Shown here: one piece after another, positions 1 to 5,744 of the stretch
Numbering within the stretch: the stretch's first letter is position 1
How the letters are laid out: each line of letters opens with the position of its first letter
Assembly (NCBI GenBank): GCA_021129875.1
Contig: JAJOKK010000096.1
Span: 1-6,330 of the forward strand
DNA length: 6,330 bases
From: Candidatus Bipolaricaulota bacterium
GTDB lineage: Bacteria > Bipolaricaulota > Bipolaricaulia > UBA7950 > UBA9294
Reading direction: 5' to 3'
Translations under genes and position numbers: made by a program
Notes under the pieces: generated by a model
Told to the model about the DNA's origin: nothing
The model's input: only the letters and a program-made list of their open reading frames with translations
Database searches by the model: none

Positions 1-52
1 CGAAGGAGTATTCGACTGAGAAATCTAAGATTTCTCCCTTCGGTCGAAATGA
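1..52. repeat. Palindromic intergenic repeat-like element, cut by window start
   Basis: A perfect 9-base inverted repeat (GAGAAATCT at 18-26, AGATTTCTC at 28-36) has a single base at its centre. It is nested inside a second pair, TTCGAC (11-16) and GTCGAA (43-48). CGAAGG (1-6) can alternatively pair with CCTTCG (37-42), so two mutually exclusive outer stems are possible. From memory it resembles dispersed TTCGA/AGATTTCTC-rich repeats seen between genes in many environmental bacterial genomes; I could not search for that. There is no T-run after the stem on the + strand. The left boundary lies outside the window, so it could also be the tail of a transcription terminator for an upstream gene. 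Confidence 0.5.
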
Positions 53-62
53 CAACTCAGAG

Positions 63-89
63 TTGACACGACACTAGAGCTGCTATAAG
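63..89 (+). promoter_or_regulatory. Candidate sigma-70 promoter for the uup-like gene
   Basis: A perfect -35 hexamer TTGACA lies at 63-68 and a 5/6 -10 hexamer TATAAG at 84-89. The 15-base spacer is shorter than the preferred 17. Transcription would begin near position 96 and leave a leader of about 140 bases before the ATG at 239. A 13-base palindrome, CAACTC-A-GAGTTG at 53-65, overlaps the -35 box and could be an operator; that is inference only. Confidence 0.4.
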
Positions 90-100
90 AGCCTCCTTTC

Positions 101-153
101 CTTGCCCTCTGCCCACAGACCAGCGGAAGTGACGACCGTGGGCACCGGGCAAG
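101..153 (+). promoter_or_regulatory. Long stem-loop in the leader of the uup-like gene
   Basis: CTTGCCC (101-107) pairs with GGGCAAG (147-153), and TGCCCAC (110-116) pairs with GTGGGCA (138-144). A 2x2 internal loop separates these two 7-bp helices, and the terminal loop is 21 bases. The structure would sit almost at the 5' end of the transcript predicted from the promoter at 63-89. No T-run follows, so it is not an intrinsic terminator. It could stabilise the mRNA or modulate translation; its function is unknown. Confidence 0.45.
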
Positions 154-238
154 AGCGGTGACGATCGCGTACGATAGATGGGTGGGTCGGCGCACCTTGG
201 GGGTGCTTCGAATGGCTGTGGTGAGGGAGGAAGGGGCG

Positions 239-2035
239 ATGGCAATACTGGCGGTGCGCGATCTGTGTAAGACGTATGCGTCACACGACCTGTTCGATCG
301 GTTGTCGTTGACCTTTCATGCCGGCGAGCGTGTTGGGCTGATCGGCCCCAACGGTGCAGGCAAGACGACGCTGTTGCGGATCCTCGCTGGCGTCGAATCT
401 GCCGATTCCGGCGCTGTGGATCGTGCTAGGGAAACGCGCATTGCGTACCTTCCCCAGATAGATCTATTCCCCACAGGATTAACGGTGGAGGCGGCCGTTC
501 TCGCTGCACTCGATGCTCTCCCGATGGAGGATTACGAGCGCCCGACGCGCGCGCGGAAGATACTGCGTCGCCTCGGCTTCGAGGATGGCGCTGCCGGCGT
601 AGACAGTCTCTCCGGTGGATGGCGCAAGCGGCTTGCTATCGGGTGTCAGCTAGTCCAGGAGCCCGATTTGCTGCTGATGGATGAGCCGACCAACCACCTG
701 GATATCAAGGGGATCGCTTGGTTGGAGCGCTTTCTCGGTAGAGCCAAACTTGCCTTCATCGTCACCACCCATGACCGCTACTTCCTGGAACGGGTCACAG
801 ATCGCATCGTAGAGATCAACCCTCGCTACCGCAATGGTTTCTTCAGCGTCAACGGGCGGTATAGCGACTTCCTGGAGAAGCGGGAGGCGTTCTTGCAACT
901 GGAGGACGAAGAGCGCCGTGCTCTTGCCAATGAGGTGCGCCGAGAGGTTGATTGGTTGCGGCGTGGGCCCAAGGCACGGGGAAGCAAGGCTGCCTATCGC
1001 ATCGACGAGGCGCATGACAAGGTTGCACGGCTGTCCGAGGCGCAACGCCGCCACCGTGGAGACGGCGAGGTCAAGATCGACTTCCGTGCCAGCGGGCGGC
1101 GAACGCATGATCTGATCACTGCGACGGGAATTGAGAAGACGCTGGGAGGACGGCTGCTCTTCCGCGATCTCGACATTCACCTTCGCCGTGAAACTCGGCT
1201 GGGGATTATGGGGAACAATGCCAGTGGGAAAACCACTCTATTGCGCATTCTTGCCGAGACGATTCTGTCTGACGCCGGGAGGGTGAAGCACGCCGTCGAT
1301 CTTCGCGTTGCCCGATTCGATCAGCAGCGAGAGCAGCTCGATCCTACGGAGCGTCTGCGGCGGGCACTGGCGCCGCATGGTGATACTGTCTCCTATCTCG
1401 GTCGCAGTACGCACATCATCGCATGGGCGAAGCGGTTCGGGTTCCGCGCCGACCAGCTGGAGACTCCGGTGGGGGATCTTTCAGGTGGGGAGCAGGCACG
1501 TGTATTGATGGCGATGATGTTACGGTCGCCAGCTGATATCCTGATGCTCGACGAACCGACAAACGACCTGGATATCCCGTCGATCGAGGAACTTGAGCGT
1601 GCGCTGATTGAATTTCCCGGGGCGGTTCTCCTTATTACGCACGATCGCCATATGCTCGACCGTATTTGCACCGATCTAATTGGGTTGCACGATGATGGTC
1701 GTTGGGGTAACTACGGCAGCGTTGCCCAATGGCAGGAAGCCGAGACGCATCACGCCGAGGGACACCTCGTTGAGCAGAAGGCAAAGCGTCAACAGATGAT
1801 CCGTCCAAAACGGGCAGGACTCACCTATCACGAGAAGCAGGAATGGGAGGAGATGGAGGAGCGGATCTTCGCCGCCGAGGCAGAAGTGGTACGGTTGCAA
1901 GCAGAGCTAAACGATCCGGCTGTAGCCGCTGATTACGAAAGGCTACACTCCACCTACGAGGCGCATCGCGCCGCGCAGCAGCAGCTGGACAGCCTGTTTG
2001 CACGGTGGGAGGAGTTGGAACAGAGGATAGCGTAA
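239..2035 (+). CDS. uup: ABC-F family ATPase, Uup-like
   Basis: This 598-residue cytosolic protein has two ABC ATPase domains and no membrane segment, the hallmark of ABC-F proteins, which act on ribosomes rather than in transport. Domain 1 shows Walker A GPNGAGKTT (36-44), signature LSGGW (124-128), Walker B ending in D148-E149 and switch H178. Domain 2 shows Walker A GNNASGKTT (325-333), signature LSGGE (414-418), D438-E439 and H468. All catalytic residues are intact. Residues about 215-285 are a charged helical linker corresponding to the P-site tRNA interaction motif. Residues about 528-597 form a Glu/Arg-rich coiled coil like the C-terminal domain of Uup. E. coli Uup is slightly longer (about 635 residues). 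Uup is linked in the literature to translation/ribosome assembly and to suppression of tandem-repeat excision. I chose the ATG at 239 because GGAGG at 226-230 lies 8 bases upstream and the protein then begins directly with the ABC fold. An in-frame GTG at 158 would add 27 residues unlike the family. It has a separate promoter candidate and no operon partner. Another ABC-F subtype, including an antibiotic-resistance one, is less likely given the C-terminal coiled coil. Confidence 0.93.
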   Translation: MAILAVRDLCKTYASHDLFDRLSLTFHAGERVGLIGPNGAGKTTLLRILAGVESADSGAVDRARETRIAYLPQIDLFPTGLTVEAAVLAALDALPMEDYERPTRARKILRRLGFEDGAAGVDSLSGGWRKRLAIGCQLVQEPDLLLMDEPTNHLDIKGIAWLERFLGRAKLAFIVTTHDRYFLERVTDRIVEINPRYRNGFFSVNGRYSDFLEKREAFLQLEDEERRALANEVRREVDWLRRGPKARGSKAAYRIDEAHDKVARLSEAQRRHRGDGEVKIDFRASGRRTHDLITATGIEKTLGGRLLFRDLDIHLRRETRLGIMGNNASGKTTLLRILAETILSDAGRVKHAVDLRVARFDQQREQLDPTERLRRALAPHGDTVSYLGRSTHIIAWAKRFGFRADQLETPVGDLSGGEQARVLMAMMLRSPADILMLDEPTNDLDIPSIEELERALIEFPGAVLLITHDRHMLDRICTDLIGLHDDGRWGNYGSVAQWQEAETHHAEGHLVEQKAKRQQMIRPKRAGLTYHEKQEWEEMEERIFAAEAEVVRLQAELNDPAVAADYERLHSTYEAHRAAQQQLDSLFARWEELEQRIA

Positions 2036-2185
2036 CAGTAGCATTGCGCCAATAGATTTGTCGGCAGGTCGCCACGGCAGACTGTGGCGTTAGATGGTGC
2101 AAGACCCCAAACAACTCCTCTGCCCCGGGGCCGAGTTCGGCGTAAGCGCTGATAGATCGGTTCTTGGGGGCAACAGACCATAAAA

Positions 2186-2214
2186 GTGTGCAGACCGGGT
2201 TGTTACTGTATAAT
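2186..2214 (+). promoter_or_regulatory. Candidate promoter for the PKD lipoprotein gene
   Basis: A perfect -10 hexamer TATAAT lies at 2209-2214, 33 bases upstream of the start codon. No good -35 is visible at the expected distance: the 2186-2192 region matches at most three consensus bases. TG directly precedes the hexamer but is one base out of register for a classical extended -10. The AT-rich block with a perfect -10 in a 212-base gap after uup suggests this gene is transcribed on its own. Confidence 0.4.
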
Positions 2215-2247
2215 AACGACAGGAAAGACCAAGGAGGGATTTTCGCG

Positions 2248-2847
2248 ATGAAGACAAGACAGGTTATTATTATTCTCCTCTTTGTTTCGCTGCTCGCACT
2301 TTCTGGCTGCGCACCTGTAGACCGCCCCCAAGCCAGGTTTACCGCCACCCCATCGAGCGGCCTTCCACCGCTCGTGGTCGAGTTTGACGCCGGTGGCTCA
2401 CGCAGCCCGAACGGGAGGATCGTCTCCTATGAGTGGAATTTCGGCGATGGAACCATCGCCACTGGAGTGCGCGTCGGGCATACCTTCAGGGAAATAGGGC
2501 GCCATGCAGTGACCCTCACCGTGACCGACGAAACCGGTAGGACCGGTAGGATCACCCACATCATCGAGGCGCTCAACCGCGTGCCGCATGCGCACTTCAC
2601 CGTTTCACCTCGCCTCACAGTGATAGAGAATGAAGATATTACCTTTGATGCGTCTGCCTCCTATGACGAGGACGGAATGATCGTTGAGTGGCGGTGGACG
2701 TTCGGCGACGGGGCGACCGGCAGTGGGGTGAGAGTCACCCATGCCTATGCTCAGATAGGGACCTACCATGTGACCCTGATCGTGACCGACGATAAAGGGG
2801 AGAGCAATTCCGTTAGCATGGTGATCCGGGTTATCGGCTGCTGCTGA
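2248..2847 (+). CDS. Small lipoprotein with two PKD domains
   Basis: This is a 199-residue predicted lipoprotein. Residues 1-20 are a lipoprotein signal peptide: K2/R4, then a hydrophobic core (IIILLFVSLLAL), then lipobox LSGC with C21 as the lipidated cysteine. The +2 residue is Ala, not Asp, so in a diderm cell the outer membrane would be the default destination (inference). Two tandem PKD-type beta-sandwich domains follow at about 29-107 and 115-195. Each has a DA(G/S) strand, a WxFGDG motif (W63-x-FGDG at 65-68; W150-x-FGDG at 152-155), GVRV, the G-x-H-x-VTL strand and VTD. PKD domains mediate protein or carbohydrate binding and spacing outside the cell and have no catalytic activity, and no enzyme domain is attached here. 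The ATG at 2248 is favoured over an in-frame ATG at 2164 because AAGGAGGG at 2231-2238 lies 9 bases upstream and the signal peptide then starts properly. The protein ends in Gly-Cys-Cys, an unusual vicinal cysteine tail. The specific function and partners are unknown. Confidence 0.85.
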   Translation: MKTRQVIIILLFVSLLALSGCAPVDRPQARFTATPSSGLPPLVVEFDAGGSRSPNGRIVSYEWNFGDGTIATGVRVGHTFREIGRHAVTLTVTDETGRTGRITHIIEALNRVPHAHFTVSPRLTVIENEDITFDASASYDEDGMIVEWRWTFGDGATGSGVRVTHAYAQIGTYHVTLIVTDDKGESNSVSMVIRVIGCC

Positions 2848-2880
2848 TAGATCCGGGCTTGGTATCAGATTTTTATTCTT
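2844..2880 (+). terminator. Candidate intrinsic terminator overlapping the PKD gene stop codon
   Basis: CTGATA (2844-2849) pairs with TATCAG (2863-2868). The 13-base loop can close further by CC/GG pairing (2853-2854 with 2861-2862). A T-rich tract, ATTTTTATTCTT, follows from 2869. The left arm contains part of the TGA stop at 2845-2847. The stem is short and AT-rich, so it may be a weak terminator. Confidence 0.5.
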
Positions 2881-3106
2881 AAGATTGCTCTCGTCTGGGG
2901 ATAGTAGTTTCACGGGGTCACAGTAACAACCTACAAGCAGAACTGCGAATGGACGCTAATACCTGTAATGGACTGTTCGTGATTCGCGCCTTCGCGTGGG
3001 GTAGCCTCTGCCCTGGGGGATTCCGCTTAGATTTTCAGGGTCCTCGTGGTTAAGACAGGTAGCCAGACCCAAAAGATGAGCGTAGCAAGAGAGAAAAAGC
3101 TTGTAT

Positions 3107-3258
3107 CTCACTAAGACGCAGAGATCGCCAAGAAAAGTGTAAATAGGCAAAGAGATGCTTGAAACTCAAGAAGCATGTCCTTTCTTAGCGACCTTTGCTC
3201 CTTGAGCGAGTGGAAAGACTTGTGCCTCTCGCAAAGGTGCAAAGAACGCCAAGAGAAG
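3107..3258. repeat. Cluster of three degenerate ~31-base repeats, one inverted
   Basis: Copy A (3107-3137) and copy C (3228-3258) are direct repeats matching at about 24 of 31 positions; both contain CGCCAAGA followed by purine-rich sequence. Copy B (3180-3210), read on the minus strand, is a further version with the same CTCGC start and a shared GCAAAG core. B and C are separated by only 17 bases and can fold into a long imperfect hairpin, with GCGAG at 3206-3210 pairing CTCGC at 3228-3232. Between A and B is a smaller hairpin with ATGCTT (3155-3160) and AAGCAT (3171-3176). The units are built from short GCAAAG/GCAGAG-like words and look like degenerate intergenic repeats rather than coding sequence. 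Confidence 0.6.
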
Positions 3259-3390
3259 CAGAAGGCAGGAAAATATTGACGGGGAGTGCGATCTCTCTGC
3301 TCTGTACCTGCCTAAAGTGTGAGGAACCCTCTTTTTGGGTACTATCGAGACTGTTGTAGCGCCTCCTGTTTGCCATCGTCCAGGAGCTTT

Positions 3391-3468
3391 CAGCGCTGAG
3401 AACGCTGAGTCTGCGGCAAAACTTTAAGGTTCGAGCGCAGCAGTCTTTACGTTCTCTGCAGCGACTCG
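3391..3468. repeat. Second inverted repeat cluster with a hairpin in the tgt leader
   Basis: CGCTGAG occurs twice in tandem (3394-3400 and 3403-3409), spanning AGAACG (3399-3404). The reverse complements CGTTCT (3450-3455) and CAGCG (3459-3463) lie downstream, giving an imperfect inverted pair. The right half forms a compact hairpin: CGAG (3432-3435) with CTCG (3465-3468), CGC (3436-3438) with GCG (3461-3463), and GCAG (3440-3443) with CTGC (3456-3459). It has one bulged A, one A-A mismatch and a 12-base loop, and ends 48 bases before the tgt start. There is no T-run after it. The word composition resembles cluster 1, so both may belong to one degenerate family. Confidence 0.45.
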
Positions 3469-3516
3469 TTAGGCTGTATCACATCTACATCTTTAAGGGA
3501 GGATCTAACCAAACCG

Positions 3517-4746
3517 ATGTTCACGCTCCTACACCGGCAGAAGGGATCGGATGCACGCACAGGAAGGCTCGTTACCGCGCACGGCGCTGTGGATACCCCG
3601 GCGTTCGTCGTTGTGGCCACCCGCGCGACGGTGAAGGCGGTGGAGCCGCAGGCCCTCGTCGATATTGGTGTTCAGATTGCGATCTCCAACTCGTACCACC
3701 TTCACCTGCGCCCCGGCGGGGAAACGGTTGCTTCTTTAGGTGGACTGCACGGCTTCTCCGGCTGGAGAGGGCCGACGATGACCGACTCCGGTGGGTTTCA
3801 GGTCTTCAGTCTGGGAGCGGGGAAGGAGCACGGGGTGGGGAAGGTTGCTTCGATCTTCCCCGGCGAACAGCCGGCTGCGAACCATTACCGGCAGGGAAAG
3901 TCTCTCGTCAACCTGACCGAAAAGGGGGCGTCCTTCCGCTCGATCATCGACGGAAGCGAGCACTTCTTCTCCCCGGAATCGGTGATCGAGCTTCAGCGGC
4001 AGCTCGGGTCGGATATCGCCCTTGTCCTCGACGAGTGCACCTCTCCCCTGCACGATTATGAGTACACCAAGACGGCGATGGAGCGGACCCACCGCTGGGC
4101 GCAGCGTTCGCTGGATACGTTCGCTGGGCGCGTTCGATCGACCGGCCAACCCGACCCCAACCCGGGCCAGGTTCTCTTCGGGATCGTGCAGGGCGGTTCG
4201 TACGAAGACCTGAGGAAGCATAGCGCCCGCGTGATCGGGAAGATGGAGTTTGCCGGGTTTGCAATCGGCGGGTCGCTCGGCCGTTCCAAGGAGGATATGC
4301 ACCACGTACTCGACTGGACCATCCCCCTCCTCCCGGCAGGCAAACCAAAACACCTCCTCGGAATCGGGGAGATAGAAGACATCTTCGCCGGGGTGCGGCG
4401 AGGGATCGACACCTTTGACTGCGCCGCGGCTACGCGCATCGCTCGAAACGGTACCGTCTTCCTGCAAGAAGCGCCACGGCACAGGATAAATTTGCGGAAT
4501 GCCCGCTTCCGCGATGACCCGCGCCCGATAGATGAAAGATGCGACTGCTTCACGTGCAAACATCACTCGCGCGCCTATCTGAGCCACCTATGCCGGGCAG
4601 GCGAATTCTCCTTCTATAGGCTCGCCACGCTTCACAACCTGCGGTTTCTCGTTCGGTTGATGGAGGGAATCCGCACAGCTATCGAGGGAGATGCGCTCGA
4701 TAAGATGGAATCGGAGTGGCTGGCAAACGTGGCGAACGGACCCTGA
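3517..4746 (+). CDS. tgt: tRNA-guanine(34) transglycosylase (queuosine pathway)
   Basis: Tgt exchanges guanine 34 in the anticodon wobble position of Asn, Asp, His and Tyr tRNAs for preQ1 (or queuine), the base-insertion step of queuosine biosynthesis, in the cytosol. The 409 residues form the TIM-barrel family fold. TDSGGFQ carries the catalytic D90. LDECT has base-recognition D172 and C174. VQGG has Q225. FDC has nucleophile D301. The zinc site is C342-x-C344-x2-C347-x25-H373, with the same spacing as Zymomonas Tgt (318/320/323/349). The protein is longer than E. coli Tgt (375). About 28 extra residues lie between SGGFQ and DEC (around 100-130, with GKEHGVGK and IFPGE). The usual GGLAVGE loop reads GGSLGRS (251-257), and the usual FDCVxPTR reads FDCAAATR (300-307). 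The start is ATG 3517, with GGGAGG at 3497-3502 a rather long 14 bases upstream; the N terminus (MFTLLHRQKG) matches the family. No other queuosine gene is in the window. Confidence 0.95.
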   Translation: MFTLLHRQKGSDARTGRLVTAHGAVDTPAFVVVATRATVKAVEPQALVDIGVQIAISNSYHLHLRPGGETVASLGGLHGFSGWRGPTMTDSGGFQVFSLGAGKEHGVGKVASIFPGEQPAANHYRQGKSLVNLTEKGASFRSIIDGSEHFFSPESVIELQRQLGSDIALVLDECTSPLHDYEYTKTAMERTHRWAQRSLDTFAGRVRSTGQPDPNPGQVLFGIVQGGSYEDLRKHSARVIGKMEFAGFAIGGSLGRSKEDMHHVLDWTIPLLPAGKPKHLLGIGEIEDIFAGVRRGIDTFDCAAATRIARNGTVFLQEAPRHRINLRNARFRDDPRPIDERCDCFTCKHHSRAYLSHLCRAGEFSFYRLATLHNLRFLVRLMEGIRTAIEGDALDKMESEWLANVANGP

Positions 4747-4946
4747 GACGGTTTCGTTGCCGCGACGACGAGGACAGGGATACCATAATTAACCAAACGG
4801 AATTTTACCGGTGAGAAATCCAGCGGGCAGATCAAAGGAAAACTACTGGCGCCCGTATCATTCTGTCGGCGCATTACTGTTGCACAATACCCGGGCAGAG
4901 AAGTAGTATACCTCGTAATGAACAGCGGTTAAGGAGATGAACGAGA
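4747..4946. other. 200-base spacer with possible promoter for the HEPN/MNT pair
   Basis: No terminator with a T-run is visible after tgt. Upstream of the HEPN gene, a weak candidate is TTGCAC (4880-4885) and TAGTAT (4904-4909) with an 18-base spacer; the -35 matches only three consensus bases and the -10 four. The strong Shine-Dalgarno AAGGAGA (4931-4937) belongs to the HEPN gene. The gap supports separate transcription of the HEPN/MNT cassette rather than co-transcription with tgt, but this is inference. Confidence 0.3.
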
Positions 4947-5336
4947 ATGGCGAACCGCTCGGTAGACTGGCTGGCTCAAGCGCACAGAGACTTAGAGCAG
5001 GCGCATGATTCGCGTGTCGGTGAGCGACACGAGTGGGCATGCTTTGCCGCCCACCAGGCCGCGGAAAAGGCGGTCAAGGCACTGCATCTTCACCTGGGGC
5101 AAGAGGCATGGGGGCATGTTGTCGCGCATCTTCTGCGGGAGTTGCCGGAAACTACTGCCGGTCTGGCGGATCTCATCGAAAAGGGGCGCGTCCTGGACAA
5201 CTTTTACATCCCCGCCCGCTATCCAAACAGTCACCCTGCCGGAGCGCCGTTCGAGCATTATGGCTCCTTGCAAAGTGAGGAGGGTATTCGCTATGCCTGT
5301 GAGATTATTAAGTTCGTCGATTCTCAAATGGCCTGA
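4947..5336 (+). CDS. HEPN domain protein, predicted RNase toxin of a HEPN/MNT pair
   Basis: This 129-residue, all-helical protein of the HEPN superfamily (PF05168-like) is probably the toxin of a toxin-antitoxin module; HEPN toxins are metal-independent RNases. Visible signatures are a SVDWLAQAHRDLEQA first helix, the hallmark CFAAHQAAEKAVKAL helix (32-46), and DNFYIPARYPNSHP (84-97) containing the RX4H catalytic motif as R91 and H96. FEHYGSLQSEEGIRYACEI closes the fold. The length is typical of single-domain HEPN proteins. The ATG at 4947 is supported by AAGGAGA at 4931-4937, about 10 bases upstream. The last 44 bases overlap the start of the nucleotidyltransferase gene in another frame, indicating translational coupling in a two-gene operon. 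The HXY extension seen in Shewanella HepT is absent: H96 is followed by P97-A98. Without its partner it could alternatively be read as a stand-alone nucleotide- or RNA-binding HEPN protein. The antitoxin/toxin assignment is inferred from family knowledge. Confidence 0.88.
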   Translation: MANRSVDWLAQAHRDLEQAHDSRVGERHEWACFAAHQAAEKAVKALHLHLGQEAWGHVVAHLLRELPETTAGLADLIEKGRVLDNFYIPARYPNSHPAGAPFEHYGSLQSEEGIRYACEIIKFVDSQMA

Positions 5337-5673
5337 TGCACAGACAGTAGATCGGGCGATCCGTCGCTGGGCGGACGAGATCGGACAACGGCGGGAAGAT
5401 GTTCAACGGATCGGTTATTTCGGCTCCTATGCTCGCGGAGACTGGGGCGTAGGAAGCGATTTAGATGTAGTCATCGTCGTAAGAAGCTTGGAAGAACCTA
5501 AGGGGCTCTTGGACCGGCGAGCAGCAGACTGGGATATTACAAAATTTCCCGTTCCGGTCGATGTGCTGATCTATACGGAAGAGGAGTGGCGGGCTCTAAC
5601 GCAACAGGGATGCTTTGCCGGCACTGTGCTGAAAGAAGTGGTTTGGGTCTTTACAAAGCTGAAGCACACATAA
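5293..5673 (+). CDS. MNT-type minimal nucleotidyltransferase, predicted antitoxin
   Basis: This 126-residue member of the DNA polymerase beta-like nucleotidyltransferase superfamily has the motif GSX10DXD: G44-S45 and D56-x-D58, within GSYARGDWGVGSDLD. The third metal-binding aspartate is likely D90 in VPVDVLIYT. The active site therefore looks intact. In characterised HEPN/MNT systems the MNT partner neutralises the HEPN RNase, in Shewanella by transferring AMP groups onto a tyrosine of the toxin. The start at ATG 5293 is chosen because GGAGGG at 5279-5284 lies 8 bases upstream and the protein then begins with the family-typical LLSSSILKWPDAQTV. The open frame continues much further upstream (to 5005), but that part only mirrors the HEPN gene. 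It overlaps the HEPN gene by 44 bases (5293-5336). It is followed after 71 bases by the convergent radC gene, without an obvious terminator. Confidence 0.88.
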   Translation: MPVRLLSSSILKWPDAQTVDRAIRRWADEIGQRREDVQRIGYFGSYARGDWGVGSDLDVVIVVRSLEEPKGLLDRRAADWDITKFPVPVDVLIYTEEEWRALTQQGCFAGTVLKEVVWVFTKLKHT

Positions 5674-5744
5674 TGCCGTAAAATTCAACAACCAACCAGT
5701 GGCGGAGAGAGAGCACGGAGGGAGAGTTAGGCCGCCTCCTTGGC

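Larger units (their letters stand above)
2848..3516. other. 669-base spacer without a convincing gene
   Basis: Short open frames on both strands here lack ribosome binding sites and recognisable protein patterns. The visible content is a candidate terminator at the left end, repeat cluster 1 (3107-3258), repeat cluster 2 with a hairpin (3391-3468), and the Shine-Dalgarno of tgt. There are also smaller stems: CGCG-CCTT-CGCG at 2985-2996, ATGCTT/AAGCAT at 3155-3176, GTACC/GGTAC at 3304-3342 and CTCCTG/CAGGAG at 3363-3386. I found no tRNA, preQ1 riboswitch or other known RNA. No clear tgt promoter was found: TTGACG at 3276-3281 has no matching -10. Confidence 0.6.

Noticed and set aside
129..161. 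Possible 10-codon leader peptide before the ABC-F gene
   Set aside because: GTG start without a convincing ribosome site and no stalling-like sequence; probably chance.
158..238. Upstream GTG start giving the ABC-F protein 27 extra residues
   Set aside because: The ATG at 239 has an ideal Shine-Dalgarno and gives the family-typical N terminus.
650..1180. Minus-strand 176-codon frame inside the ABC-F gene
   Set aside because: It is a shadow of the ABC-F reading frame, whose motifs are unmistakable.
2070..2089. CGCCAC/GTGGCG hairpin after the ABC-F gene, considered as a terminator
   Set aside because: The 6-bp stem with an 8-base loop is followed by TTAGATGG, not a T-run.
1821..2348. Minus-strand open frame of 175 codons spanning the uup/PKD gap
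   Set aside because: It overlaps the ends of two well-supported genes, is low-complexity Ser/Pro/Arg-rich and matches no known family.
3107..3258. Repeats considered as a CRISPR array
   Set aside because: Copies are diverged, unevenly spaced and one is inverted; no cas gene nearby.
2956..3376. Two minus-strand open frames (64 and 63 codons) in the spacer before tgt
   Set aside because: No ribosome sites or family resemblance; they overlap repeat cluster 1 and are likely chance.
3425..3440. GGTTCGAGC considered as a tRNA T-loop
   Set aside because: The flanking bases do not form a T-arm stem, and no acceptor or anticodon arms fit.
3736..4587. Long minus-strand open frame (283 codons) antisense to tgt
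   Set aside because: It mirrors the strongly conserved Tgt coding frame, has no recognisable domain and arises from GC-rich codon usage.
5005..5292. N-terminal 96-codon extension of the nucleotidyltransferase frame
   Set aside because: It overlaps the HEPN gene in another frame, reads as Arg/Ser-rich nonsense, and a strong Shine-Dalgarno supports the internal ATG at 5293.
5701..5736. GGCGG/CCGCC pairing between the MNT gene and radC, considered as a bidirectional terminator
   Set aside because: Only five pairs across a 26-base loop and no clean T-run on either side.
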